Source of the DNA: Chitinophagaceae bacterium
GTDB lineage: Bacteria > Bacteroidota > Bacteroidia > Chitinophagales > Chitinophagaceae
Reading direction: 5' to 3'
Assembly (NCBI GenBank): GCA_016786845.1
Contig: JAEUVB010000016.1
Span: 124,001 to 188,000, forward strand
DNA: 64,000 nt
Made by a program: the position numbers and the translations under genes. Positions 16,896 through 26,196 of this stretch are shown here, in pieces. The notes under the pieces were generated by a model. The model saw nothing but the letters and a program-made list of their open reading frames with translations, did no database searches and was not told where the DNA came from. Position 1 is the first letter of the stretch, and the number at the start of each line of letters is the position of its first letter.

Positions 16896-17936
16896 CTAAT
16901 TTTTCAATGGATTCCAACCTTGTGCGGTCAGATTGATCTTATTTCCCCCATTGGTCAGTAATACGGCCCCGTCTATGGCCTCTGTCATATGGCCGATAAT
17001 ACTGATTTTATCGGGTTGATTGATTTTTTCAAAATCGTCCGGAGAAATGGTCATCAGGAGCTCGTAATCCTCTCCGCCATTCAGCGCTGCTGTTGTTGCC
17101 GCAATACCAAAACGTTCGGCATTCAATCGGGTTTCATCATGTATCGGGAGTTTTTCCTCATACAGCATGGCCCCGGTTTGACTTTGTTTACACAAATGCA
17201 GAATTTCGGAACTCAAACCATCACTGATATCAATCATGGAGGTAGGCGTAACCCCTACTTCTCTCAACCACTCAATCGTTTTTTTACGGGCTTCCGGCTT
17301 AAGGAGCCTTTCCAAAACATATTGCTGATTATCCAGTTCCGGTTGTATACCCGGATTTTCTAAATAAATTTTCTTTTCCCGTTCCAGCAGGAGCAATCCC
17401 ATATAGGCAGCACCCAAATTTCCCGTTACGCAAATCAGATCATTCACTTTGGCGCCGGCACGAGTTACATATTTATTCTCTGCTACTTCACCTATGGCCG
17501 TAATACTCAAAATCAATCCCTTCTGACTCGTTGTGGTATCCCCACCGACTAAATCAACCCCGTATTTTTCGCATGCCAAATTGATGCCATCATAAATTTC
17601 ATCCAGCGCCTCTACACTGAATCGATTGGAAATGGCCAGTCCTACCGTAATCTGAGTCGGTTCAGCATTCATGGCATAGATATCCGACAAGTTTACAATC
17701 ACCGCTTTGTACCCCAAATGTTTCAGCGGCGTATACGTCAAATCAAAATGCACCCCTTCAACCAATAAATCAGTCGTGACGACCATTTGCTTTCCGAAAG
17801 TATCGATAACAGCGGCATCATCGCCCACGCTCAATAAAGTGCCGGCATTGCGTGTTTCATTGTTTCGGGTCAGGTGTTCGATCAGACCAAATTCTCCCAA
17901 TGCTGCAATTTCTGTGCGATCCTGATTCATATTCAT
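16896..17936 (-). CDS. thiL: Thiamine-monophosphate kinase
   Basis: ThiL phosphorylates thiamine monophosphate to thiamine diphosphate with ATP in the cytoplasm. The 346-residue protein belongs to the PurM/ThiL fold: 'SVGDDAAVI' near residue 37 and 'VTTDLLVEGVHFD' near 55 bind magnesium and nucleotide, 'LVGGDTTTSQ' near 130 and 'MIDISDGLSSE' near 230 complete the active site. The start is ATG 17936, with a second in-frame ATG two codons later at 17930. A TACCTTTG box at 17949-17956 sits back to back with that of the beta-lactamase gene. No other thiamine gene is near. Confidence 0.95.
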   Translation of the reverse strand: MNMNQDRTEIAALGEFGLIEHLTRNNETRNAGTLLSVGDDAAVIDTFGKQMVVTTDLLVEGVHFDLTYTPLKHLGYKAVIVNLSDIYAMNAEPTQITVGLAISNRFSVEALDEIYDGINLACEKYGVDLVGGDTTTSQKGLILSITAIGEVAENKYVTRAGAKVNDLICVTGNLGAAYMGLLLLEREKKIYLENPGIQPELDNQQYVLERLLKPEARKKTIEWLREVGVTPTSMIDISDGLSSEILHLCKQSQTGAMLYEEKLPIHDETRLNAERFGIAATTAALNGGEDYELLMTISPDDFEKINQPDKISIIGHMTEAIDGAVLLTNGGNKINLTAQGWNPLKN

Positions 17937-17948
17937 TCATTTGAGGCA

Positions 17949-17956
17949 CAAAGGTA
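17949..17956 (-). promoter_or_regulatory. -7 box TACCTTTG for thiL
   Basis: The minus strand reads TACCTTTG, a perfect TAnnTTTG match, 12 nt before the thiL start. Confidence 0.6.
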
Positions 17957-18006
17957 AGGTCTATTGGTCTCTATTTTTATTTATGATAAATATTAAAGCT
18001 CTCCTG

Positions 18007-18014
18007 TACTTTTG
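18007..18014 (+). promoter_or_regulatory. -7 box TACTTTTG for the class D beta-lactamase gene
   Basis: TACTTTTG matches TAnnTTTG. An in-frame ATG at 18019 follows after 4 nt, and the likelier protein start at 18133 lies about 115 nt further on. Confidence 0.5.
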
Positions 18015-18038
18015 CGGCATGAACCACGGGCATGAACC

Positions 18039-18055
18039 CCAAAGAAGAACTTTGG
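18039..18055 (+). other. Small hairpin in the beta-lactamase leader
   Basis: CCAAAG and CTTTGG form a perfect 6-bp stem with a 5-nt loop between the promoter and the preferred start codon. It may affect translation; it may also be chance. Confidence 0.3.
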
Positions 18056-18132
18056 AAACTTTAAACGGAAACGGAACAGATCAGCGAAATATTAAACCCT
18101 CCGACTGCTTCGCATCGGGATTGAAAACCCTA

Positions 18133-19008
18133 ATGCTCCTGCGTCGCATTGGTTTTTCTAATAAAGTGGCCTTTTTTCTTTTGATCCTTACCTGCATGTT
18201 GAATTCCTGTGAGCGAAATAATATTTTAACCCAAAACCAATGGGGAGATATTTTCAAAAAACATGGGATTGATTCAGCCTGTTTTGAATTGGCGGATAAC
18301 AGTCATGATCAGATTTTTATTTATAATCTGAATCGATGCAGTAAACGATTTAGTCCGGCCTCTACCTTCAAAATTTTCAATTCTTTGGTTGGATTGGAAA
18401 CCAATGTCGCCCGGGATGAAAATCTCGTGATTCCTTGGGATGGCACCCTGCGCAGGGAAAGCTGGAACAAGGACCTGACCATGCGGGAAGCATTTAAAGT
18501 CAGTTCCGTTCCCTATTATCAAGAGCTTGCCCGCCGAATCGGTCAGGTAGAAATGCAGAAATGGCTGGATACCGTGCGCTACGGAAATAAACGAATCGGA
18601 CCTGTGGTGGATGAATTTTGGTTGAATGACAGCTTGCAAATATCTCCCGATGAACAAGTTGGTTTTTTGAAAAAACTTTATTTCGACAAACTCCCTTTTT
18701 CTCAGCGGAGCCAACGAATTGTCAGAAGTATGATGTTGCAGGAAGACAGTAGTTACTATAAATTATATTATAAAACAGGTACCCAAATGCCTATTCGTAA
18801 TGGTCATCGAGTGACCATGGCATGGATTGTAGGTTTTGTCGAGCGCATGGAAAAACAAAAAAATGTAGAAACGAAAATTGAGGAAACACATTATCGTCCC
18901 TACTTTTTTGCGATGAATTTTGAAACCAAGGATACCCTGATGGACACCTATCCGATCCGTATTTCTATTCTGAAAGACATTCTGAGAGAACGTCAGATTT
19001 TGGAATAA
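18133..19008 (+). CDS. Class D (OXA-like) beta-lactamase, predicted lipoprotein
   Basis: A serine hydrolase that opens beta-lactam rings. All class D motifs are visible: 'PASTFKIFNS' with the Ser-x-x-Lys nucleophile, 'KVSSVPYYQ' for the Ser-x-Val, 'VRYGNKRIG' for Tyr-Gly-Asn, the 'DEFWLNDSLQISPDEQVGF' loop, and 'YYKTGTQ' for Lys-Thr-Gly. The length from ATG 18133 is 291 residues, as expected for an OXA enzyme with a leader. The leader 'VAFFLLILTCMLNSC' ends in a lipobox, so the enzyme is probably membrane-anchored. An ATG at 18019, 4 nt after the promoter box, would add 38 residues of unlikely composition. Some class D homologs are signalling domains, but the full motif set favours a working enzyme. 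Confidence 0.9.
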   Translation: MLLRRIGFSNKVAFFLLILTCMLNSCERNNILTQNQWGDIFKKHGIDSACFELADNSHDQIFIYNLNRCSKRFSPASTFKIFNSLVGLETNVARDENLVIPWDGTLRRESWNKDLTMREAFKVSSVPYYQELARRIGQVEMQKWLDTVRYGNKRIGPVVDEFWLNDSLQISPDEQVGFLKKLYFDKLPFSQRSQRIVRSMMLQEDSSYYKLYYKTGTQMPIRNGHRVTMAWIVGFVERMEKQKNVETKIEETHYRPYFFAMNFETKDTLMDTYPIRISILKDILRERQILE

Positions 19009-19092
19009 TCCGTAAATTATTCTTCTTGATATCCTTCATCTTTGTTTGACCATACAGACAACACGTTCTGCATAAATCCTTCACAAAGGAAT

Positions 19093-21699
19093 CTAAGCCC
19101 GCTTCACAATATTCTTCAATTCATTCAATTTCATCAGGGCTTCTACCGGGGTCAGACTGTTAATTTCCACCCCTTCCAGAATTTCCTTAATTCGGGTCAA
19201 ATCCTCTGCTAGTCCATCGAAGATATTGAGCTGATATTGTTTGGTATCAATCTTCTTAATATTGGTGGTCAGGCGCTCGTTGAGATTTTTTTCTTCGAGT
19301 AATGCCAAAATTTCATTGGCCCGATCGACCAGGGATGCCGGCATTCCGGCCATGCGCGCCACATGTACACCGAAACTATGGGTGCTGCCGCCTATTGCCA
19401 ATTTCCTCAGGAAAATAATTTTATTCCCCACCTCTTTATGCGTCACATGAAAATTCCGAATCCGGGGCATTTTGTTTTCGAGTTCATTCAACTCATGATA
19501 GTGTGTCGCAAATAGGGTGAGGGGCTTATGAATATGTTGATGCAAGAATTCAGCAATACTCCAGGCTATAGAAATACCGTCGAAAGTACTGGTACCGCGC
19601 CCTATTTCATCCAATACGATGAGGCTACGATTGCTGATATTATTGATGATGCTTGCGGTCTCATTCATCTCCACCATAAAGGTACTTTCACCCCCACTCA
19701 AATTATCGGAGGCTCCAACTCGGGTAAATATTTTATCAGTCAGCGGAATCAGAGCCTTTTGTGCCGGAACAAAACTGCCCGCATGCGCCATCAGCGTGAT
19801 CAAAACCGCCTGACGAAGCAGCGCACTTTTACCACTCATATTGGGACCCGTAATAATGATGATTTGTTGTTGATCCTTATCGAGTGATACGGTATTGGAA
19901 ACATATTCTTCTCCTACGGCCAGATTTTGTTCAATCACCGGATGCCGTCCTTCTTCAATATGCAAATTCAATTCCTCTGTGAGTTCGGGCCGGCGATATT
20001 GAAAGCGGAGGGCATTGCCGGCAAAACAAGTGATACAATCCAACTGGGCCATCAGGTTGGCATTCCATTGAATGGGTGTAATGTATTCTTGCAAATCCTG
20101 AAGCAGATCATCATATCGTTTCATTTCCAGCGCCAGTATTTTTTCTTCAGCGCCCATGATCTTTTGTTCGTATTCCTTCAGTTCGGGCGTGATGTAACGT
20201 TCCGCATTGGCCAGGGTTTGTTTACGGATCCAGGTTTCCGGCACTTTATGTTTTTGGGAATTGGTGACTTCGAGGAAATATCCAAACACATTATTGAAGG
20301 AAATTTTCAGCGAAGGAATTCCGGTTTCAACGATTTCTCTTTGTTGAATTTGTAACAGGAAATCTTTGCTGTTCGTTGAAATTTGACGGAGCTCATCCAG
20401 TTCCGCATCCACACCATCCCGTATCACACCTCCTTTATTCGCCAAGGCCGGCGGATTGTCGATGAGGGTATTCAGAATTTTATCGCGGATGGACAAACAT
20501 GGATTGAGCTGTTCGGATAAACGACTGATCCATGGATCATCGCAGACCTTGGTGATGATTTTTACTTCTTCCACGCAACCCAAACCTTTTGCCAATTGTA
20601 ACACTTCGCGTGGTGAAATTTTACGCAGTGGCAGTTTGGCTACGAGACGTTCCATATCACCCAGCTGCTTCACCTGTTGAATGAGCCTGGCGCTCAGGTC
20701 CTGATCCCGAATAAAAAATTCTACCGAATTGAGTCGTTCATTGATTTTATGTAAATCCTGTAAGGGAAACATTAGCCACCGTCGAATCATCCTCGAACCC
20801 ATGGGTGAAACCGTATTGTCGAGCACCTTCAACAAGGTATTTCCATTTTCCCGATTGCTGTCCAGGAGTTCGAGATTTTGTATCGTGAAGCGATCCATCC
20901 ACAAAAAGTCATTGCGCGTAATGCGTTGAAGCGAAGAGATATGAGAGAGTTGCTGATGCTCTGTATCGCGCAGATAATGTATGATGGCGCCGGCAGCGAT
21001 CACCGCGTGCGGAATGTCAGAAACACCAAAGCCTTTCAGGGATATGGTTTGAAAATGTTGAAGCAACAAATCGGTTGCATATTGTTCGCTGAATATCCAT
21101 TCATCCAGAAGATAGGTATAGTATTTGGCGCCGAAGTTATCTTGGAAAAATTTATTCTTTTGCTTTTGATAAATGACTTCCGAAGGCCTGAAACTCTGCA
21201 GCAGTTTATCGATGTATTCGGTATTGCCTTCCGTACAGAAAAACTCCCCCGTAGAAATATCCACGAAGGCAATACCGTGGTTGACCTCATGTAAATACAC
21301 GGATGCCAAAAAATTATTGCGGGTATTATCGAGCAATTTATCGTTGGTGGCCGTACCGGGGGTTACGAGTTCGGTTACCCCTCTTTTCACAATACCTTTG
21401 GCCTGCTTGGGATCTTCGAGCTGATCGCAAACCGCCACCCGGTAGCCTGCTTTCACCAGCTTGTGCAGATAGGTTTCCAATGCATGATGCGGAAAGCCTG
21501 CCAACTCCGACTCAGAGGCCGCTCCATTATTTCGTTTGGTGAGTGTAATGCCCAAAACCTGAGAGGCAATAACGGCATCCTGCCCGAAGGTTTCATAAAA
21601 ATCACCCACACGAAAAAGCAATACCGCATCCGGGTATTTGCGCTTAATTGCGTTATGCTGTTGCATCAGGGGCGTTTCCGATGAAGCCGATTTTGCCAT
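19093..21699 (-). CDS. mutS: DNA mismatch repair protein MutS
   Basis: MutS recognises base mismatches and small loops and recruits MutL. The 868-residue protein starts at ATG 21699 (MAKSASSETPLMQQ); an upstream in-frame ATG at 21762 is unlikely because a near-consensus -7 box TACATTCG (21706-21713) ends 6 nt before 21699. The mismatch-reading Phe-x-Glu lies in 'FRVGDFYETFG' near residue 33. Walker A is 'ITGPNMSGKSALLRQ' near 605, and Walker B is in 'LIVLDEIGRGTSTFDG' near 685. The C-terminal helix-turn-helix for dimer formation is present. No mutL is nearby. Confidence 0.97.
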   Translation of the reverse strand: MAKSASSETPLMQQHNAIKRKYPDAVLLFRVGDFYETFGQDAVIASQVLGITLTKRNNGAASESELAGFPHHALETYLHKLVKAGYRVAVCDQLEDPKQAKGIVKRGVTELVTPGTATNDKLLDNTRNNFLASVYLHEVNHGIAFVDISTGEFFCTEGNTEYIDKLLQSFRPSEVIYQKQKNKFFQDNFGAKYYTYLLDEWIFSEQYATDLLLQHFQTISLKGFGVSDIPHAVIAAGAIIHYLRDTEHQQLSHISSLQRITRNDFLWMDRFTIQNLELLDSNRENGNTLLKVLDNTVSPMGSRMIRRWLMFPLQDLHKINERLNSVEFFIRDQDLSARLIQQVKQLGDMERLVAKLPLRKISPREVLQLAKGLGCVEEVKIITKVCDDPWISRLSEQLNPCLSIRDKILNTLIDNPPALANKGGVIRDGVDAELDELRQISTNSKDFLLQIQQREIVETGIPSLKISFNNVFGYFLEVTNSQKHKVPETWIRKQTLANAERYITPELKEYEQKIMGAEEKILALEMKRYDDLLQDLQEYITPIQWNANLMAQLDCITCFAGNALRFQYRRPELTEELNLHIEEGRHPVIEQNLAVGEEYVSNTVSLDKDQQQIIIITGPNMSGKSALLRQAVLITLMAHAGSFVPAQKALIPLTDKIFTRVGASDNLSGGESTFMVEMNETASIINNISNRSLIVLDEIGRGTSTFDGISIAWSIAEFLHQHIHKPLTLFATHYHELNELENKMPRIRNFHVTHKEVGNKIIFLRKLAIGGSTHSFGVHVARMAGMPASLVDRANEILALLEEKNLNERLTTNIKKIDTKQYQLNIFDGLAEDLTRIKEILEGVEINSLTPVEALMKLNELKNIVKRA

Positions 21700-21859
21700 G
21701 AGGAGCGAATGTAGTTTTTTTAGGGCAGGGTTGAAATTTCTATGCCATTCATTTATACACAATACCAGGCGAACCGCTTAACATTCCTGCCTATTGTCTG
21801 TCCAATTCAAAGGTCCTAAAACATCCATAAAATTTGATGCTTTGCACCAAATTCCTAAT

Positions 21860-21891
21860 AAAAAACCGGAATGTTATTTACACTCCGGTTT
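21860..21891 (-). terminator. Intrinsic terminator after the S46 peptidase gene
   Basis: On the minus strand AAACCGGAGTG and CATTCCGGTTT form an 11-bp stem with one G-U pair and a 7-nt loop, followed by a T-run. It lies 24 bp past the peptidase stop. Confidence 0.85.
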
Positions 21892-21914
21892 CAAATTTAC
21901 GAATGATATAGAAA

Positions 21915-24068
21915 TTAATTCCTGATCGTCATTTCCTCCAACAAAGCCCTTCCACCCAGCACTTTATCCACTACCCACATAATATAGCGGGCATCGGCGC
22001 AAATGGTACGCTTGTAGCGCTGATCGAATGCAATATCTCCGCTCATGGCTTCCCAATTGCCGTCGAATGCACAACCAATCAATTCGCCATTGGCATTCAT
22101 CACAGGACTACCCGAATTGCCGCCGGTGATATCATTATTGGTGATAAAACAGGTAACCAAAGTACCACTTTTACGATCGGCATAATCACCATAATCTTTG
22201 GCCCTCAAGAGGTCTACAATTTTAGGTTGCAAGTCGAATTCCTTATCTCCAGCTTTGTACTTATCCAGGAGTCCTTCGGCAGTAGTATAATAATTGTAGA
22301 ATACGGCATCCTTTGGCGCATAGGAACCTACTTTGCCATAACTCACACGCATGGTCGAATTAGCATCCGGATACATCAATTTATTTTGATTCTTTTTCAA
22401 TAGGGCGCCTTGATAAGCACGATTCAGTTCAAACATATCATAATTGAAGGCATTGATTCTGGGTTCGTAATTATCCTTATAGTTGCGCACCACATTGAGG
22501 GCATAAGTCACTGCAGGGTCTTTCAGAAGTTCATCGATAGATTCTGAATTACACATGGAAGCAAATTTTGCACTGTCCAAAAGTGCCGTATTTTCATAAA
22601 CAAAATTGGCATAGTCATCAAATGTCTTCTGCCAATCGTCGGAACCATATTCGGCAAAGACGACATTTGCAAACACATCCGGATGTTGAGATTTTGGTAC
22701 ATCCTGATAGTACATCAAATTGAGCGATGCAAATACTTTACGATCGAGGTCGATATTCATGTTTTCAAACAATGATTTTCTACCATTTAAAATACGCTTA
22801 CATAGTTTGTCAATCGAGTCTTTGCTTTCCCCGGCTTTAAGCGCTTTAGAAACCTGCTCAAAACTCATTCCCAATTTGGTGAGAGCCGGAGCGGCAAAAG
22901 CTTCACGATAATATGTGGCGTGCTTGGCATAAGGCTGATAATCGGCATATGATTTTTGATAGTCAGACATCAGACGCTTTAATGACTTATCATTGCTTTT
23001 CGCCCATTCCATAAAATCATCCTCTTCGATTTTTTTCGCACCGAGGATATTCAAGTTTTTCAATTGCTCTGTTTGACCAATAAAATATTTCCAATAGTTG
23101 GCTATCTGTGCATAGCTCGACGAATAAGCGAGGTCAACAGCAGGGTCTTTTTCCATTTCTTCACGCATTATGCTCAGTCGTTTGTCACGAATTTTCACTA
23201 CACTCGGATTGCTCACATTGATGGCAAGATCCACACCATAGGAGGTGAGATAACGGGTAGTACGACCCGGATAACCCATGATCATCGCATAATCGTTATC
23301 TTGAATACCTTTCAATGATACCGGTAAATGATGTTTAGGTTGATAAGGACGGTTGTTGGCAGAATAGGCTGCCGGTTTATTGTCGTTGTTTGAATAAACT
23401 CGGAACATAGAGAAATCACAGGTATGACGAGGCCACATCCAATTGTCGGTATCACCGCCAAATTTCCCTAAGTTTTCAGGTGGCGCTCCTACGAAACGGA
23501 TATCGGTAAAACGTTGATAGACAAAAAGAAAATATTTGTTGCCTGCATAAAATGATTTTACATCACTCTCATAAGTACCGTTTTCATTCGATGCTTTGGT
23601 AATGGTTTTAGCTACTTCCTCGAAACGTTTTTCAACATCTTCACCATACGCATCGCCGATAAATGAAGACACTTTGTCCGTCACGTCTTCAATACGAACG
23701 AGAAATTTCACACTCAGGCCCGGACAAGGAATTTCTTGTTCGCGCGTAGTAGCCATAAAACCATTCATGAGATAATTATTGTTGACGGTACTAAGACCTG
23801 CGATGGAACCATAACCACAGTGGTGATTGGTGAGCAGAAGTCCGTTTGAAGAAATCATTTCACCGGTGCAGCCGCCGCCAAACTGTACGATGGCATCTTT
23901 AAGCGAGCTTTTATTAATGCTGTAAATCTGCTCAGGAGTAAGTTTGAGCCCCATTCGCTGCATGGCTTCGTAATTTTGACCGATTAGCAAGGGCATCCAC
24001 ATACCTTCATCGGCACGTGAATTGAGTTGAGTACTTAGAAGAAACAGTACAAAGAGAATTTTTTTCAT
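21915..24068 (-). CDS. S46-family dipeptidyl-peptidase (DPP7-type)
   Basis: A periplasmic or surface serine exopeptidase that removes dipeptides from N-termini, used by Bacteroidota to live on peptides. The 717-residue length matches Porphyromonas DPP7 (about 712). A signal peptide (1-19) is followed by 'DEGMWMP', the family's mature start. The triad is His in 'LLTNHHCGYGS' near 88, Asp in 'KFGGDTDNW' near 227, and Ser in 'TGGNSGSPV' near 650. In the S1 pocket 'FDGNWEAMSGD' has Gly where the acidic-specific DPP11 has Arg, so a preference for hydrophobic residues (DPP7) is inferred. A TATATTTG box lies 19 nt upstream and a strong terminator follows. Confidence 0.93.
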   Translation of the reverse strand: MKKILFVLFLLSTQLNSRADEGMWMPLLIGQNYEAMQRMGLKLTPEQIYSINKSSLKDAIVQFGGGCTGEMISSNGLLLTNHHCGYGSIAGLSTVNNNYLMNGFMATTREQEIPCPGLSVKFLVRIEDVTDKVSSFIGDAYGEDVEKRFEEVAKTITKASNENGTYESDVKSFYAGNKYFLFVYQRFTDIRFVGAPPENLGKFGGDTDNWMWPRHTCDFSMFRVYSNNDNKPAAYSANNRPYQPKHHLPVSLKGIQDNDYAMIMGYPGRTTRYLTSYGVDLAINVSNPSVVKIRDKRLSIMREEMEKDPAVDLAYSSSYAQIANYWKYFIGQTEQLKNLNILGAKKIEEDDFMEWAKSNDKSLKRLMSDYQKSYADYQPYAKHATYYREAFAAPALTKLGMSFEQVSKALKAGESKDSIDKLCKRILNGRKSLFENMNIDLDRKVFASLNLMYYQDVPKSQHPDVFANVVFAEYGSDDWQKTFDDYANFVYENTALLDSAKFASMCNSESIDELLKDPAVTYALNVVRNYKDNYEPRINAFNYDMFELNRAYQGALLKKNQNKLMYPDANSTMRVSYGKVGSYAPKDAVFYNYYTTAEGLLDKYKAGDKEFDLQPKIVDLLRAKDYGDYADRKSGTLVTCFITNNDITGGNSGSPVMNANGELIGCAFDGNWEAMSGDIAFDQRYKRTICADARYIMWVVDKVLGGRALLEEMTIRN

Positions 24069-24087
24069 GCGTGTTTTTTTTCGGACA

Positions 24088-24095
24088 CAAATATA
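24088..24095 (-). promoter_or_regulatory. -7 box TATATTTG for the S46 peptidase gene
   Basis: The minus strand reads TATATTTG, a perfect TAnnTTTG match, 19 nt before the ATG at 24068. Confidence 0.6.
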
Positions 24096-24283
24096 CTGGC
24101 CATGCCTGATAATGGGGCTTTTTTATCAGAAATCGAGAGAAATAAACAAGAATGGACAACTTTGCCCTGAGTTTCCTTTTATTAAATAGAAGCCAATACA
24201 TCATGACCGCAGGAGAATTGCCCTACCCGCACGAAATTTCACATTTCTTGAGTTTTGGGGTATTCCATTCCTGTTGAGCAGGA

Positions 24284-25003
24284 TTAAAAACTCATGGTAT
24301 CCTTAAACTTAACTGCCTGTCTGCGGGAAACTTCAATTTCCTCCCCTCCCTGCAGCGTCACTTTGAGTCCCCCATTATATTGGGTATCAATCTTTGAAAT
24401 ATGCTGCAGATTGATAATATGTTTACGATTGGACCTGAAGAAAACTTTAGGATCCAGTCGTTCTTCCAATGAATTCAGGGATTTGAGGATGAGGGGTTTA
24501 TTGGTGCCGAAAAAAACCTTGGCATAATTTCCCACACTTTCAAACAAGCGAATTTCTCCAAGTCGTACAAACCAGCATCGCTCTCCATCCTTCACAAATA
24601 CTTGATCCTGAATACCCAAAGCATGTTGCATCGCTTCTTCAGATTGCCGTATATTTTTCTTGACTTTATGAATCGCTTCGGATAAGCGTTTCGGTTCTAT
24701 AGGCTTCAGCAGATAATCCATCGCATTAAACTCAAAGGCTTTAATGGCATATTCATTATAAGCTGTTGTAAAAACCACTTTCGGCGTAAATTCCAGTACA
24801 TCCAGCAAATCAAAGCCGGTTTTGCCTCCCGGCATCTGTATATCCAGAAATATCAGATCAGGCCTCAGTGCTTCTACTTTTTCGATCGCTTCAGCAACAT
24901 TGGTTGCCTCGTCGATAATCTCGATCTCAGGAAATTCCTTGAGAATTTTTTTAAGTTCATTGCGGGCCAGGCGTTCGTCGTCGATGATGATGGTTTTGAT
25001 CAT
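24284..25003 (-). CDS. LytTR-family response regulator
   Basis: A cytoplasmic two-component response regulator of 239 residues. The receiver domain (1-120) has the acidic pair in 'IIIDDERLAR', the phosphorylated Asp in 'LIFLDIQMPGG' near residue 55, and Lys in 'YLLKPIEPKRL' near 103. The C-terminal LytTR DNA-binding domain (about 140-238) has 'FFRSNRKHIINLQHI' and 'EIEVSRRQAVKFKD', its standard beta-fold landmarks. It starts 12 bp after the sensor kinase gene and so shares its transcript. The target genes are unknown; LytTR sites are usually pairs of 9-bp direct repeats, none of which I could place with confidence. Confidence 0.94.
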   Translation of the reverse strand: MIKTIIIDDERLARNELKKILKEFPEIEIIDEATNVAEAIEKVEALRPDLIFLDIQMPGGKTGFDLLDVLEFTPKVVFTTAYNEYAIKAFEFNAMDYLLKPIEPKRLSEAIHKVKKNIRQSEEAMQHALGIQDQVFVKDGERCWFVRLGEIRLFESVGNYAKVFFGTNKPLILKSLNSLEERLDPKVFFRSNRKHIINLQHISKIDTQYNGGLKVTLQGGEEIEVSRRQAVKFKDTMSF

Positions 25004-25014
25004 GGTTTTGTTTT

Positions 25015-26043
25015 TTATAATTCAATGATAATGAGCACATGGACCTCATTATTTTTTTCATACATGGCATGAGAAGCTTTTGTTCCGTAAAGATATTGTA
25101 ATCGTTGTAAGGTAGAACTTACCCCAAATCCGAGACTATTTTCCGGACTGCCTCCCTGATTCAAAGTTCCTGTATTGATTACTTCCAGATGCAGTTTATG
25201 GTTTCTGATTTCACTGAGAATTCGGATTTCCCCACCTTGATCCAACATCGATATTCCGTGTTTGATAGCATTTTCAATCAAGGTCTGCAACATCATGGTG
25301 GGTATCTGAATAGACAAGGTGTCGGGGGCGATAGTTTTAGAAAACCTCAACCTTTCTTCGAAACGAATTTTTTCCAGCGCCAAATAATCCTCTACCAATG
25401 CGAGTTCGTTCTCTAAAGTATCCGTGAGTTGTTGTTTAACAATGGTCTTTCTTAAAATATTAGAAATTCGGGTAATGGCTTTGCGGGCCAATTCCGGATC
25501 CTCATCGATGAGGGCACGAATGCTATTGAGCGCGTTAAAAATGAAATGGGGCTGCAGATTACTTCGTATAGTCCTAATCTCCAGATCCTTCATCTCGGTT
25601 TCCATTTTCAGACTTTCAATATGCAAATGCCGATTATGTTCGATATAAGCCCAGATAAAGTAAAAGGCATTCCAAAGACCAAACAGCAAACAAATCTGCA
25701 AATAGGAGCCTAAATAGGTTTGGATGGACACTAAACTAAAGGACCCTCCGTAAATGCCGAAATACAGTAAGTAATAGAACAGGCTGTAAAAAAAGCTGAG
25801 TAACAACAGACCGGCTATGACCCGAATGATGAGTTTTTCAGTTGGCAGTGTAGACCAGTGATAGCGAAGAATAATGCCTCTGTAAACATGGGTGAGCAGG
25901 ATACCGGCCACAGCCAGCAAGAGGTTGATGATGAGGACTCTTTGAGAAAATTCATCGGTAAGTAGGGCGATATAAATATTGAGGAAGGCGAACATCAACC
26001 ATCCTATCCATTGAAAAATCCAGTATTTAGAGAATCTGAACAC
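25015..26043 (-). CDS. LytS/YehU-type sensor histidine kinase
   Basis: The 342-residue sensor has four N-terminal membrane helices (about 8-28, 35-55, 70-95, 105-130) and no large outside domain. A short coiled linker leads to the His_kinase domain with 'LQPHFIFNALNSIRAL' near residue 165, followed by an HATPase region with 'LIENAIKHGIS' (N box) and 'LGFGVSSTLQRLQYLYG'. It phosphorylates the LytTR regulator encoded just downstream. The start codon is GTG at 26043; the next Met is inside the first helix. A perfect TACATTTG box ends only 4 nt before the GTG, so the mRNA is probably leaderless. Confidence 0.92.
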   Translation of the reverse strand: MFRFSKYWIFQWIGWLMFAFLNIYIALLTDEFSQRVLIINLLLAVAGILLTHVYRGIILRYHWSTLPTEKLIIRVIAGLLLLSFFYSLFYYLLYFGIYGGSFSLVSIQTYLGSYLQICLLFGLWNAFYFIWAYIEHNRHLHIESLKMETEMKDLEIRTIRSNLQPHFIFNALNSIRALIDEDPELARKAITRISNILRKTIVKQQLTDTLENELALVEDYLALEKIRFEERLRFSKTIAPDTLSIQIPTMMLQTLIENAIKHGISMLDQGGEIRILSEIRNHKLHLEVINTGTLNQGGSPENSLGFGVSSTLQRLQYLYGTKASHAMYEKNNEVHVLIIIEL

Positions 26044-26047
26044 AAAA

Positions 26048-26055
26048 CAAATGTA
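26048..26055 (-). promoter_or_regulatory. -7 box TACATTTG for the LytS-LytR pair
   Basis: The minus strand reads TACATTTG, a perfect TAnnTTTG match. Only TTTT separates it from the GTG start at 26043. Confidence 0.6.
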
Positions 26056-26170
26056 AGCCTGAACCGGTTTTATACAGGGGTATTTTGATGAAAGGAATTA
26101 TGACATTATGAGTGAAATCGCCTATCGGGATAAAAAGTAATTTTTAACGATTCGTTATAAGGTGAATGAA

Positions 26171-26178
26171 TATCTTTG
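26171..26178 (+). promoter_or_regulatory. -7 box TATCTTTG for the barrel gene at 26197
   Basis: TATCTTTG matches TAnnTTTG and ends 18 nt before the ATG at 26197. It rules out an in-frame TTG at 26176. Confidence 0.6.
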
Positions 26179-26196
26179 CCCGCAATTCAATATGCT

